Assembly (NCBI GenBank): GCA_001600635.1
Contig: BCKL01000001.1
Span: 910,808 to 974,807, forward strand
Direction of reading: 5' to 3'
Length of the DNA: 64,000 bases
Source: Leucosporidium creatinivorum
Lineage: Eukaryota; Basidiomycota; Microbotryomycetes; Leucosporidiales; Leucosporidiaceae
The notes under the pieces were generated by a model, which saw only the letters and a list, made by a program, of their open reading frames with translations, made no database searches and was not told the origin of the DNA. The position numbers were made by a program, and so were the translations under genes. Below are positions 1 through 10,575 of the stretch, piece after piece. The first letter of the stretch is position 1. Each line of letters begins with the position of its first letter.

Positions 1-1457
1 ATCCGGGCTGACCGGCCTACTCGCTTTAGCACTCGCGACGCCCTCGCCCCTTCCTGGCCGACCCGCTTTCCTCCCCCTAATGACACACACCCGCACCGCC
101 TGACCAGCAGCGAAAGTGCCTTCCACTCTCAGCACGCCAGCAGCGAGCAACCTTCCTCCATTCCCACCTCCTCCGCCATCTCGCTCGCCGCGAGAGATAG
201 CTCGGTACGCTCCCTCGTCGACGTAAATTGTTCCTCGAGGGGTGAGGCCGTGCAGGATCCAGAAACGGCGGGAGGTGAGTGGACGGGGTTTCGGGGTGAA
301 GAGAGTATGGGCGGGGACGGAGGAGGGGAGGGCCCGGTCGGCGAACTCGACGCCGGGGAGGAGGGAAGAGGCTTCTGTTGGCGAGTCTTGGCCGACGGGA
401 GCGGCTTCTGGAACGTCGGGAGCCGGAGCGGCGGGAGATGTAGGAGTCGAAGGAGCGGCGATGGGGGTGGGAGCATGTTGGGCGTGGGCTTGGACGATGG
501 AGAGAAGTCGTGATGGGTCTGAGCCGAGAGTGATGACTGTGGCGCAGCCGGCGGCGGTAGCGAGCTCAGCGGCGATGAGCTTGGTCTCCATTCCTCCCGT
601 GCCAAGCGAGGAGCCTAGTGTCGCCGTGCTGACTGTGAAAGCGGGCCGGAAGATGAGCGCCGAGATGAGACGAGCTGAAGCGTCGACTTACCCATCTTGC
701 GGACCTCCTCAATATCTCGCACCTTGGTGACGAGCCTAGCACCGGGGACCTTCCGGGGGTTGTCCTCGTAAAGCCCCTCCACGTCGGTAAGCAGGAATAG
801 GTAGTCTGCTCCGCACATGCCGGCTGCGATCGCCGAGAGGGTGTCGTTGTCGCCGAACTTGTTGATGTGGAGGATCTCGGAGACGGAAATGGTATCGTTC
901 TCGTTGATAATGGGGATGACACCGAGCGAAAGGAGGGTGGAGAGCGTAGTGGTAGCATTGAGGTAGCGAGACCGCTGCGAGACGAGTCAAACGACCGAAT
1001 CAGCTTACTGTGACGCTCGGTAACAGCACAACTCACATCGGCAATATCATTCCTAGTCATGAGGATCTGAGCAATGGGCTGCTTGAGCATCCCAAAAAGC
1101 TGATCCCACAGAGCGATGAGCCGCCCTTGACCGATAGCTGCCAGCGCCTGCTTCTCGCCAATAGGGCGCTTCTTGCCTCCTGCCAGCGCAGGAAGCTCCA
1201 TACGATGCAGTCCCATGCCAATAGCTCCCGACGAGACGATCACGACGCGGTGACCGAGAGAACGAAGCGAAACGCAGGCCTCGACGAGCGCGGAGAGGGT
1301 CGCGACTTGGGGGAAATGGGGAGGCTCAGGGTGCAGAATGGAGGAGGAGCCTGTAGGAAACAGATCAGCGGGGGAAAGGCTTGCTAGTGCTGAAGAGCGT
1401 ACCGAGCTTGATGACAATCGTCAGCGGCTGAGCTGAAGCTGAAGTGGTGGGCGCCAT
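1..1457 (-). CDS. PRO1: Glutamate 5-kinase (gamma-glutamyl kinase), C-terminus beyond window
   Basis: Catalyses ATP-dependent phosphorylation of glutamate, the first step of proline synthesis, in the cytosol. The start is [10 protein letters not shown] followed by LTIVIKLG, the amino-acid kinase opening strand. Spliced exons give [12 protein letters not shown], the QALAAIGQG segment, [10 protein letters not shown] and FGDNDTLSA, which are hallmark substrate and nucleotide-binding segments of the family. The last exon carries [13 protein letters not shown] and then, after a Ser/Pro/Ala-rich linker, the start of a PUA domain ([19 protein letters not shown]). Three introns are visible, near 1390, 985 and 650. 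The reading frame stays open to base 1, so the true C-terminus lies outside. It is divergent from the GSKIP-domain gene, with 160 bp between start codons. Confidence 0.93.
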
Positions 1458-1617
1458 GACGAGCTAGAAATGTGTATGTACAGCTGGAGGCGAGCCAAGA
1501 TGCTGTACGGAGCTGCTGCTGCTGAGTCGAGTAGTGACAAGCTATCGAGGTGACAGTAGAAGCGAAAGAAGCGAGCTCCGGCAGCTCTCCCTCCTCCACG
1601 ACCCCTTCGAATCCAAG

Positions 1618-2109
1618 ATGACCACCTCGTTCTCTGCCGAAGAGCTCACTACAGCTCTGTCAGAAGTAGCAGCATGGGGACTGCGCTCGGATTCGCCCTA
1701 CCAAGTCCTGCCCCCTCAATTCTCCCCGCCAAACGAATCGCGAGCCAAAGTCGAGCTGCTGGAGGATGGCGATTCGGCCGTGATTGGCGTGTCGGAGAAG
1801 GGCTGGAAGATCTACTTGAGGAGCGTCGTCGATTTCGACGTGAGTACCCTCAGATCGCTCTGCAGACGGGCAGGAGGCTCGTGTTGACCTTCGCTCGACT
1901 TCCTTTCGCAGCGGCTACCTGCAGAGAGCGCCGCCAAGGACGACCAGTCGTTCGAGACTCTGGATAACCTCCTCGCCTACCTCTCCCCCGAGTTTGAGCG
2001 AAAACGGATGGAGCTGTTGACGCAGAAGCTCGAGGGGATCTCGGTGCGGAGGAGCTGGAAGGGCGATGAGGAAGCAGAAGTTGCGGAAGAGGCCGGGAAT
2101 GAGCATTAA
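1618..2109 (+). CDS. GSKIP-domain (GSK3-interacting-protein-like) protein
   Basis: Two exons, 1618-1839 and 1912-2109, give a protein of about 139 residues. The spliced sequence shows an N-terminal helix, a central beta segment (AVIGVSEKGWKIYLR) and a C-terminal helix pair with ETLDNLLAYLSPEFERKR and LLTQKLEGI. The last part aligns with the LLDTLSPAYREAF...LLQRLEAL stretch of human GSKIP, the core of the GSKIP/DUF727 domain. In animals GSKIP scaffolds GSK3-beta and PKA; a role for single-domain fungal homologues is not established. An in-frame upstream ATG at 1534 would add 28 residues of low-complexity sequence, so the 1618 start is preferred. The assignment rests on motif recall, not a search. 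Confidence 0.75.
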
Positions 2110-2503
2110 AGATGTGCGCTGAAGTTTGTATGGTCAGATCGTGACCTCAGGGTGCACGAGACAAGCTGCAGCCGGGTTCGGCGATGAGCTCGTCGCCGCG
2201 TCCAGCTTTCGAAGAGCTCGTAGAGGCTTCTTCAGACTCTGCAAGAGACTTCCGCTGCCTCCACAGACTGCTCTTCGCTCTTGACTAGCTCGTACTCCCT
2301 CGAGACTTGTCGAAAGCCTCTGGCTCGGTTCATTCGGCCATGGCAGCAGCAGACGAGCCCGCTGCACAAGGCGGCGTCAAGGGGAACACTTGAGCTCTCT
2401 CGGTCAATGCGGCTGCTATGTACAGTTGTCGTTGCAGGAACCCTACGACCGCCGTCAGAGTCTACGCTCTGGAGCTCAGCGAGCGATTCGGCTGTCCTCC
2501 CTT
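2110..2503. other. Convergent intergenic region, no gene seen
   Basis: Lies between the GSKIP-domain gene (plus) and the secreted-protein gene (minus), so it should hold two 3' UTRs and terminators. Only short ORFs of skewed composition occur; none has a recognisable domain. Confidence 0.5.
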
Positions 2504-3156
2504 TCAGGCCGAGGTAGCGTCAATGGTGATGAGAGGTGCAGCAGCGAGGAAGGGTGCAGCTCCACGACCTCCCTCTTGCGACTCGGTCACCTCGAGACCT
2601 GCGATGGGAGTGGGAGCATCGGACTGGTCAGCAAGAGGGAGCATTTATCGCCGAGCTCCGAAAACTCACGACCGGTCCAGGAAGTCGTTCCCTCAGGTCC
2701 AGCGAGCTCTGGGATCCTGAAGGCACCAGTGATGTTCTGATCGTTGACGTTGAGATGGGAGAGGTAGGCCGCGAGCTGTAGATGGAAGCGATTGTCGAAG
2801 GAGAGGAGGCAGGCCGAGGAGGGTGAAGCATCAGCATTGCTCCTTGTGCGCAGAAGAGCAGCTGCCCGACTCACAGTGATAGCGTTGGCGTTGTATTCCC
2901 TGCCGTCAAGCGTGTCGAACGTCTTGAGAACGATGTTCAGCGAGTCCGTCCAAGCGCCTTTGGTGATCACACGCTGATAGACAAAGTCGATCTTGTCGCC
3001 GACCGTGTAGCGGGTGTCGCCAGCGGGAGTTATCACCTCTCCCGAAGGCCCGGCATCTCCGTATTGGCGTGGGCTGAGGTCGAGGGTCGCCGAAGTGGGA
3101 AGCGCCGAGGCAACGGCAGCGAAGGCGAGAGTAAGGAGGGAGAGGGAGGAGTGCAT
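2504..3156 (-). CDS. Small secreted protein, function unknown
   Basis: Three exons encode about 159 residues. The N-terminus is a clear signal peptide (MHSSLSLLTLAFAAVASALP, Ala-rich cleavage region), followed by a possible dibasic-free propeptide ending near SPRQ. The mature part begins with VITPAGDTRYTVGDKIDFVYQ. An early TYxxGDxIxF-type strand is common in small fungal extracellular beta-sandwich proteins of the Kre9/Knh1 or Ser-Thr-rich GPI type, but I cannot assign a family firmly. Introns start near 2878 and 2597, with standard GTGAGT donors. No cysteine-rich effector pattern, GPI tail or membrane segment is visible. Probably cell-wall or extracellular. Confidence 0.7.
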
Positions 3157-3651
3157 AATGTTGGGATGAAGAGTGTTGAGGAGAACCTGAGTCGGTGAAA
3201 AGAAGGCGAGGGAGATGAATTGAGTGATCTAAAGAGAGGAAGGTCCAGGGAGACCGGCAAGGAAGCCTACCTTTTGTACCCTCCGCCGACCCACAACTCT
3301 TTCACCGCTTCCTCCACTGACGTTCTTTCCCCATCACAGCACAGCGCCGAAGATTCCGAGAGCAGCGCCGACCAGCTGCATGGGAAGCATGCTGAACCCA
3401 CATCGCTGCTTGTCTGGGCCGCAGATGACGTGAGGGCGGTGTCGAAGAGAAGGTTGATCTTGCATAGGAGCGAGCGAGCTGGCGAGCTGCGAGTAGTGAA
3501 GAATGATGGGGTCGCCTACTTACTGTAGCGCCGAGACCTGGTGAAAAGTGCCGAAGCGGCCGATATAACGAACGCCAACGGCCGAGCTGTCTCGAAAATG
3601 CCTGAGAGGGATTCAGTACAGCCTAGCTACATCTCGCCACCAACTCCACGC
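3157..3651. promoter_or_regulatory. Upstream region of the small secreted-protein gene
   Basis: About 495 bp between the start of the secreted-protein gene and the stop of the thioredoxin gene, both on the minus strand. It holds a promoter and the thioredoxin 3' UTR. No TATA box or coding sequence stands out. Confidence 0.4.
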
Positions 3652-4452
3652 TCAGATACTGGGCACTGCACCCTCTCCACCCTTCGAATACGTGTACCAC
3701 ACCCAGAGAAGCCCTACAAGCGCGATGACCTTGACGTAGCCGAAGCCTTCGCCTCCGCCAGGGGCTGGACCTCCAGAGAGGCTGTGTCCGGTGCCGGGGA
3801 ACATGGGAGCAGCTGCTGATCCACCTCCGGAGCTGTGTTTCCGAAGAGCAGCCTCGATGCTGGGCGAGAGAAGGGGGTCAGCGGATGCGAGTTCGGCGAT
3901 GATAGGCGAGCTCACGCGGCGGCGTTGGCGCCCTTGACTTCGTCGACCTTGGCCCCATTCTTCAGCAGAATGAAGGTGGGCATAGCACGGATTGAGTACA
4001 CCTTGGCGATGTCTGCAGCAGCGTCGACGTCGACCTGTCGGAGAAGGGAGAGGGTTAGGCTGGGTTCTCGGCGAAGAAAGAGGCCACGTTCCCCTACCTT
4101 GCAGAAGGTCACATCTCGGTATTGCTGGGACATTGCTTCGTATTTGGGAGCGATAGCATGCTGTTAAGAGAACGTCGGTCAGCCATGCCAGGGGGCGCTC
4201 GGAGTCTGGCGACTCACGCAAGGACCGCACCTGTTCAGGGAAGCACAGGGAATAGCAGATTAGCTTTCTAGAGGTATCGCAGAGCAGCTGCACCTCACCA
4301 AGTAGCGTGGAAGTCGATCTGACGAGTCGGTCGTCAGCTCGCGAACCGGGCGCCAGCTGCAGGCGAGTACTCACGATGAGAACCCTGTCCTTCTTCGCAG
4401 CGAGCAGAATTTCATGTTCAGAGATGTTCTTGAGGTGGGTAATGAGGCTCAT
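3652..4452 (-). CDS. Thioredoxin with C-terminal membrane anchor
   Basis: Six exons encode about 167 residues. The thioredoxin fold is complete: LIIDFHATWCGPC with the active-site dithiol WCGPC, then KVDVDAAADIAKVYSIRAMPTF with the cis-Pro loop, and FILLKNGAKV. Two introns lie inside the WCGPC codons and directly after them. After the domain comes a Gly/Ser/Ala-rich linker and a hydrophobic stretch (VKVIALVGLLWVWYTY) some 13 residues from the C-terminus, as in tail-anchored proteins. The family reduces protein disulfides; here it would probably do so at a membrane facing the cytosol. It is not TXNL1, because no PITH domain follows. The start codon is only 14 bp from the proposed start of the divergent phosphatase gene. 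Confidence 0.9.
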   Translation of the reverse strand: MSLITHLKNISEHEILLAAKKDRVLIVSTRLQLAPGSRADDRLVRSTSTLLGEVQLLCDTSRKLICYSLCFPEQVRSLRESPDSERPLAWLTDVLLTACYRSQIRSNVPAIPRCDLLQGRGTWPLSSPRTQPNPLPSPTGRRRRCCRHRQGVLNPCYAHLHSAEEWGQGRRSQGRQRRRVSSPIIAELASADPLLSPSIEAALRKHSSGGGSAAAPMFPGTGHSLSGGPAPGGGEGFGYVKVIALVGLLWVWYTYSKGGEGAVPSI

Positions 4453-4466
4453 CGTGGCGATTTAAA

Positions 4467-7400
4467 ATGCGAGTGAACAGCAGGAGGACAAGCAGCAGGA
4501 GCTCGCATCTCGCCTCTTTCCCTCCGCTCCAATCGTCGACTCGTCTCTTCGCATCGACTCGTGCTACAGAACAGCCACAGAGCAGCTCGCCTTCCTCCAG
4601 CACAACAAGCAGGCGCCCCACCTGCCACTGCAACCGACGCGCTGGCGAACCACTCGCTCTACCTCCTTCGGGAGCCTCGAGCCCTCGTCCTCGCCTCGGA
4701 GCACCAATGCCTGGTCTTTCGCAAGCCACCGACCAACGCAGAGTCTCAGGGAGCCGCCTCGGTCGTCGTCGAGTTCTTGCCGAAGGAGGAGGTGGACTTG
4801 GACGCTGCGGTGCTGCTGAATGGGCGAGTCTCTGGCTGCTTGGGAGTACTGAGGATTGCAGATGGTGAGTGGAGCTTTCCTGCGCTGCTCTTGAGCCGCT
4901 GCAACTGCTGTAGCTGGCTCTCACACCCAGACTGACGTCGCGCTCCTCCTTCCGCAGAGACCTTCCTCCCCATCATCACCTCGGCTACGACTCTCGGCTC
5001 ACCGTCGAGCTCCCTCGTCGGCTATGGAGTCGAGCCCATCAGCCGAATCCTCCAGGTCGACTTCTACTGCCTCACCTCGTCCGCCTTCGATGGCCTCAGC
5101 TCCGCACCCGTCGACAGCGACATTCTGGACGACACTGCCTCGTATCAAGCCTCGGGATCTCGAGCAGAGCCGCTGGAACATCCCTGCGCCCCCATCCGCA
5201 AGATTCTGTCGGCCGGCAGCTTCTACTACGCGACTGGATTCGACATTTCGACTCGGCTCGAGGTTCGGCAAGCGCGCGAGAAGGCCAGCGAGAAGGGCAA
5301 GGAGGTCGAGCACGAGGAGTTCGACTCGAGATTCATGTGGAACACCTTCCTCGTCAATCCTCTTCTGGACTTTAGGACCTCCCTCACGCCAGCAACTCGA
5401 GACCTCTTCGACCGACAGGCTTTCATCGTCCTCGCCATTCAGGGATACGCCGGAACCTACAACATCTCGCTCGGTGGTCAGCCTGCTGTGCTCAGCCTCA
5501 TTAGTAGGCTCGGCTGGAAGCGAGCGGGCACGAGGTTCAACGTTCGGTGAGCTCTCAACCTCGTCGGCCTTCGCTTGCAGCTTGCTGATGCCCTTCGACC
5601 GCCCGCAGAGGAGTCGACGACGCGGGCAACGTCGCTAACGCCGTCGAGACCGAGTGCATCCTGCGCACGCCTTCGACCTGCTTCTCCTACGCCCAAGTCC
5701 GAGGCTCGGTCCCTCGTTCGTCTCGCTTCTCTGTCGGAGAGCATATCGACCACTCGCTGACTGGGTCCATTCCGAGCAGTCTTCTGGGAGGAAGGAGGCC
5801 AGCAACCGTTCGCGCTCAAGATCACCATCACTCGCCCGCCCGAAGCCTCCCTCCCCGCCTTCATCCGCCACTTCGAAGACCTCGTCGAGACCTACGGCGA
5901 CGTCCACGCCATCAATCTCCTCTCCGACGAGAAGGAAGGCGAGATCGCCCTCACCAATGCCTTCGAAGCGCATCTCGTCGCCGCTGGTCAAGCCGAGGAG
6001 TCGATTCGAGAGCATTGTGCTATCACCGGCTTCGACTTTCACGCCAAATCGCGCCTCGGCGGTATTGAGAGCGTCAAGGCTCAGCTGGCGTCGGCGGTTG
6101 GGGCCGTGGAGGAGCAGTTTGGCGCGTGCATAGTTGGCGTCGACCGAGATGGATCGGGCTCAATCGTCACTGGCCAACGAGGTGTCTTCCGTACCAACTG
6201 CAAGGGTGGGTCAGCCTCGCTATTGCCAGGCTGACATTAGCACTGACACGCGATCCCCCACAGACTGCCTCGACCGGACCAACGTCGTGCAAGACGTCCT
6301 CTCCCGCTTTGCCCTCGAGAACTTCATTCTCAACGCCGACCCTTCGTGGCGAAACTCCGACTCAGCGCTGTGGAACTCCCATCGAGTGCTATGGGCCGAA
6401 AATGGCGACGCTCTGAGCAAGCAGTACACCGGCACCGGCGCCCTCAACACAAGCTACACTCGGAGCGGCAAGAAGAGCTTCGCTGGCCTGCTCTCCGACG
6501 GCATGAAGAGCGTCGGTCGAGTGTACCAGAGCCAGTTCGTCGATGGAGGGAAGCAGAGAGCCATCGACGCCCTCCTTGTGAGTTTCCACCAGCTGTTCTC
6601 TCAGAGCGCTCGCTGATCTTCGCCGAACCTGCAGGGCCACCTCGCCAACTCGCAAAAGATCCGCGTCTTCAACCCCATCAACGATCAACTTCGGGCTCGA
6701 CTGCACGAGCGTGCATCCGAGTACACCTCGCACGAGGACGTCACCCTCTGGTGCGGCACTTACAACCTCAACGGCAAGGCGCCGGGCTCCGAATCTCTCC
6801 TCCCTTGGCTGTTCCCTCAGTTGGGCGAGTCCCCATCTACTCGTCTCTAGACGTTATGACGCTGACCCCTACCATCCTATAGGTCCGGACCCGAGCTTGA
6901 TCGTCATCAGCTTCCAGGAGATCGTGCCCCTCACGCCTCAGATGATCATGGCCACCGATCCCGAGAGGCTGTAGGTCTGTTGTTCGGGTTTATCTCTTCC
7001 GTACCAACCTACTTCTCGTCTGCAGTCGTCGATGGGAAGCACACATCCTTCGCTGCGTCGCTGAGCGCCCCGGCAAGAAGTCCGACTACCTCCTCCTGCG
7101 CTCAGGCCAGCTCGTCGGAACCGCCTTGATTGTCCTCATCAAGACCGAGCTCGCCAACGAGGTCCGCAACGTGGAAGCGGCAACCAAGAAGACGGGATTG
7201 AAGGGCATGGCCGGCAACAGTCAGTCCCCTTCCCTTCGCCGAGCAGCGGCTCGCTGACGGTTGTGATGACTCGCAGAGGGAGCTGTGGCGATCCGCCTCG
7301 ACTATTGCGATACATCTTTCTGCTTCCTCACCGCTCATCTCGCCGCTGGACACTCGAACGTCGAAGAGCGAAACTCGGACTGGGCAACCCTCGAGCGAGG

Positions 7401-8705
7401 GCTTCACTTTTCGAAGGGCAAGGGCATCTCGAGTCACGAGTGAGCTCGCACTCGACTCTTCGCAGCTTATGCCTCGGGCTAATCATGCTCACTTCGTAGC
7501 AACGTCGTATGGGCTGCTGACACCAACTATCGCATCTCGCTGCCGAACGAGGAAGCTCGCCGACTCGCGCAGGAGGACGACTATGCTACGCTACTCGCTG
7601 CTGATCAGGTGCGCGACACTGCTCCTCACCTCGGTCGAAGCAGTCGCTGATCTCTCTTGCCTCTACAGCTCGGTACGGTCATGCGAACCCGAGGCGTCTT
7701 TGCAGGCTACTACGAAGCGCCTGTACTCTTCCGACCGACCTATGTGAGCTCAATACTACTCGGCCTGCTCTTTCTGTCCTTCACTGACGTCTTCCATTGC
7801 CAGAAATACGACAACCTTTCGGATCGGTACGATACCAGCGAGAAGCAGCGTATCCCGGCGTGGACCGACCGCATATTGTACAGCGGCCAAGATGTACGTC
7901 CTTTGCGTCAACAGCCTCACCGAGCCCTCGCTGAACCTCTCGCTCCTACTCAGATCGATGTAAACCGCTACCAGCGCGCCGAGCTCATGGCTTCGGACCA
8001 TCGACCAGGTGAGCTACATTGAACTCATCTCGCAAACGCTGCTAATCTCGGCTATCGCCCCAGTCTACGCCATCTTCCGTGCTCGCATCCGCTCGGTCGA
8101 CCAGATCAAGCGCGCCGCTATTCGCAAAGAGCTCTACACCGAGATCATCGCACATGCACCACAAGAGAAGCTGGACGACAAGCTGTCGCGCTTCACCAAC
8201 GGCGTAGCTGCTGGAGATTTGCCGCCTCCCTCGGACGATTCGCAGGCCTGGTGGAACGACCGAGGTGAGCTCCTCGGCTAGCCCGTGCGGCGTCGATCAG
8301 CGCTCATAGTCTCCTCCTTCTCGCGCAGACGGCAACTTTGACATCGACCCTCCCTCTTCTGCTCCGCGCAACCCCGGCGTCACTAACCCCTTCGACTCGG
8401 CGAACTTTCTTCCTTCGCCCTCATCTCGACCGACGCCGCCTCTCGTGCCCAAGAAGCCCGTCGGCGCGACTCCTTCCGTTCTTCGCAAGGCTCCGCCTCC
8501 CGCTCCCGCCGCTTCCATCTCCCTCGACGTTGCACCCGGCAAGCAGGACGACTCGCTTCTCACGCCGAAGCCGAGACCGCCAGTCCCTCGGCGACCGGAA
8601 GCGCAGGCGGTGGTCAGGAGATCTGTATCGAGCTCGTCTTTACTTGATGAGGGTGAGGATGAGCCTGTTAGTGGGAGCTGGCAGGTGATTGAGCCGGTCA
8701 AGTGA
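4467..8705 (+). CDS. Synaptojanin-type phosphoinositide phosphatase (Sac1 + 5-phosphatase)
   Basis: A gene of about 14 exons encoding roughly 1,080 residues, homologous to yeast Inp52/Inp53 and animal synaptojanin. The N-terminal Sac1 domain contains the RTNCKDCLDRTN catalytic motif, so the CX5R loop is intact, unlike in yeast Inp51. The 5-phosphatase domain follows with GTYNLNGKAP, SFQEIVPL, WAADTNYRI, IPAWTDRIL and SDHRPV. The C-terminus is a Pro-rich tail (PRPPVPRRPE), a likely SH3-binding region. It should turn over PI(4,5)P2 and PI4P during endocytosis and Golgi traffic. The start is uncertain: no ATG is in frame in the first long exon (from 4570), and the best solution is a 6-nt first exon (ATGCGA, 4467-4472) spliced to 4570. 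One intron (5716-5779) uses a GTTCGT donor. Confidence 0.93.
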
Positions 8706-8894
8706 GAGAGAGGGGCCTGGAAGGCTCGGCGTTTTAGGCTATCTCAGAGTGTTGTTAGATTTGCGAGAACCTGCACTGTATTGCACTCTGCCGAACTGCC
8801 GAGTCGGCGATCCTTCCGCCTTCGCTTCAGAGCTGACGAGTGGAGCTCATAACCCTTGCTCTCCGACCGTTCACTGCTTTCTTCCTCTGCTTCA

Positions 8895-10161
8895 ATGGCT
8901 TCCAAGACCCTTGCGATTATCCTCGGTGCAGGTGAGTGTAGGTGGTGATTCGCTACTGCTCCAGCTCACCGCCTACTCGCCTGCAGGACCAGGAACCGGA
9001 CATGCTCTCGCCATCGCGTTCGGCAAGGGAAACGCTGTAGCACTCCTCGCTCGTCGCAAGGCGTCTCTTGAATCTGTGTGTCAAGCTGTAGAGAAGGAAG
9101 GAGGGGTTGTGAGTGTTCTCAGCGCCCCGAACCGCCTACCAAAGCTCACGTCTCTCGCTGCAGGCCAAGCCCTTCACCTGCGATGCTTCCGACAAGCAGT
9201 CAATTCTCGACGCTTTTGCTTCGATCAAAGCCGAGTTCCCCGACCATCACGTGAAGGTGAGCAGCTTTCCACGTCTCGCCCGAGTAGGCTCGGCTCTCTC
9301 AGAGTCTCCCCCTCTCGTCCGAGCTCCTGCGGCTTCGCTCGATACTCCTCCCCGGACTGTTCGCTAACATGAGCCTCGCTGATCTACTACAGACTGCCGT
9401 ATTCAACGCCAACAACCCGTTCCTCATGAAGCCCTTCCTCGACCTCACCGAGGACGACCTCAAGCCTGGCCTTGACCTAAACGTCTACGGCGCATTCACC
9501 TTCTCGCAGCAAGTCATACCGCTTCTTCTTGAGGCCGGCGGGGGGTCCCTCATCTTCTCGGGAGCTACTGCTGCTCTTCGTGGAGCAGCCAACCTCGCTG
9601 CCTTTTCGCCTTCCAAGTTTGCCCTGCGCTCGCTCAGTGAGTCTGGTCTCGACTCGAAAGAGCCCCGGGTCCTTTGTTTGCAAGAAGGCTCAGTATGCGA
9701 ATTGGGCTTTCAGTTCAGCCAAAGTCTGGCCGAACGAAGAATCGCGAGAGCTAACGCCGAGCTCCCTTCCAGGCCAGTCTCTCGCTCGAGAGTTCGGACC
9801 TCAAGGTGTACACGTCGCTCACGTTGTTCTTGATGGTGAGTTCTCTCCCTTCACTCTCCGCCCCGTAGCTGACCCTCGGTTCAGGATTCATCGACACGCA
9901 CGCCTTGACCGAGCGATTTGGTGCCGCCGAGGATGGCAAGGTGAGCACGATGAGTCTACGGAGCACGTTCCAGCGCCTAACGGATCATCCTGCAGCGCAT
10001 CAAAACGGCTTCCATCGCTGCTGCCTACGTCAACCTCGCCAAGCAGGACCGTTCGGCTTGGACCCAAGGTTCGTAGCTTCGCCGATAGCGCTTCGGCCAC
10101 ATTGCTGAACTTCTCTCCTGCTACAGAGCTCGACCTACGTCCTTACTCGGAGACCTTTTGA
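8895..10161 (+). CDS. Short-chain dehydrogenase/reductase family protein, atypical active site
   Basis: Seven or so exons encode about 240 residues. The start MASKTLAIILGAGPGTG is the Rossmann nucleotide loop (GxGxGxG type), followed by ALLARRKASLE, CDASDK and a final helix pattern typical of SDRs. The usual NNAG becomes FNANNPF and the YxxxK catalytic pair becomes FSPSK, so the catalytic tyrosine is replaced by Phe while Lys and an upstream Ser (FSGATAALRG) remain. The segment SKFALRSLSQSLAREFGPQGVHVAHVVLDG closely recalls a bacterial and fungal SDR subgroup in which this change is normal, so it may not be decay. Substrate unknown. It lies 189 bp downstream of the phosphatase gene on the same strand. 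Confidence 0.88.
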
Positions 10162-10575
10162 GTGATAAGACACCTGAAAATGAAGTGAAATTGCCAGGCA
10201 AGACAGTCCGGCGAAAGGAGAGAGAGGAGGCTGTCCAAGTTCGGCGACGGGTAGACTTCATGGAGCAGTACAGCGAGCTTGAAGAGGAGCTTTTCAGAGC
10301 CTGCAGACGCCCAGACGGTAAGCTCGGTCTGAAATGGGAACGGCTCGCAAGGTCCCTGCCTCGCCGAACTTCAAGGTTGCGCTTCCGCCTTTTCACACGA
10401 CTTCGACTCGACCGACACTAGGGTGTAGCTCGTTACTTGCCTGCTCCCGCTTGGTCTCCACCGTCCTGTAGGTCATCAGGCCCCCCTCAGGCCGCTCCCC
10501 CCCACGCTAGCTGACGCTGACTCCCCTTCTGGTCCAGCAGCTTTCTCTCGCACTCGGCCTTGGTTTTGCAGTGCC
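10162..10575. other. Intergenic region, no gene seen
   Basis: Holds the 3' end of the SDR transcript and the promoter of the Sip5-like gene. One 87-codon Arg/Glu-rich ORF (10158-10421) overlaps the SDR stop codon; it has no recognisable motif and is treated as chance. Confidence 0.45.

Noticed and set aside
10158-10421. 87-codon plus-strand ORF after the SDR gene
   Set aside because: Overlaps the SDR stop, lacks any motif, and is consistent with UTR sequence.
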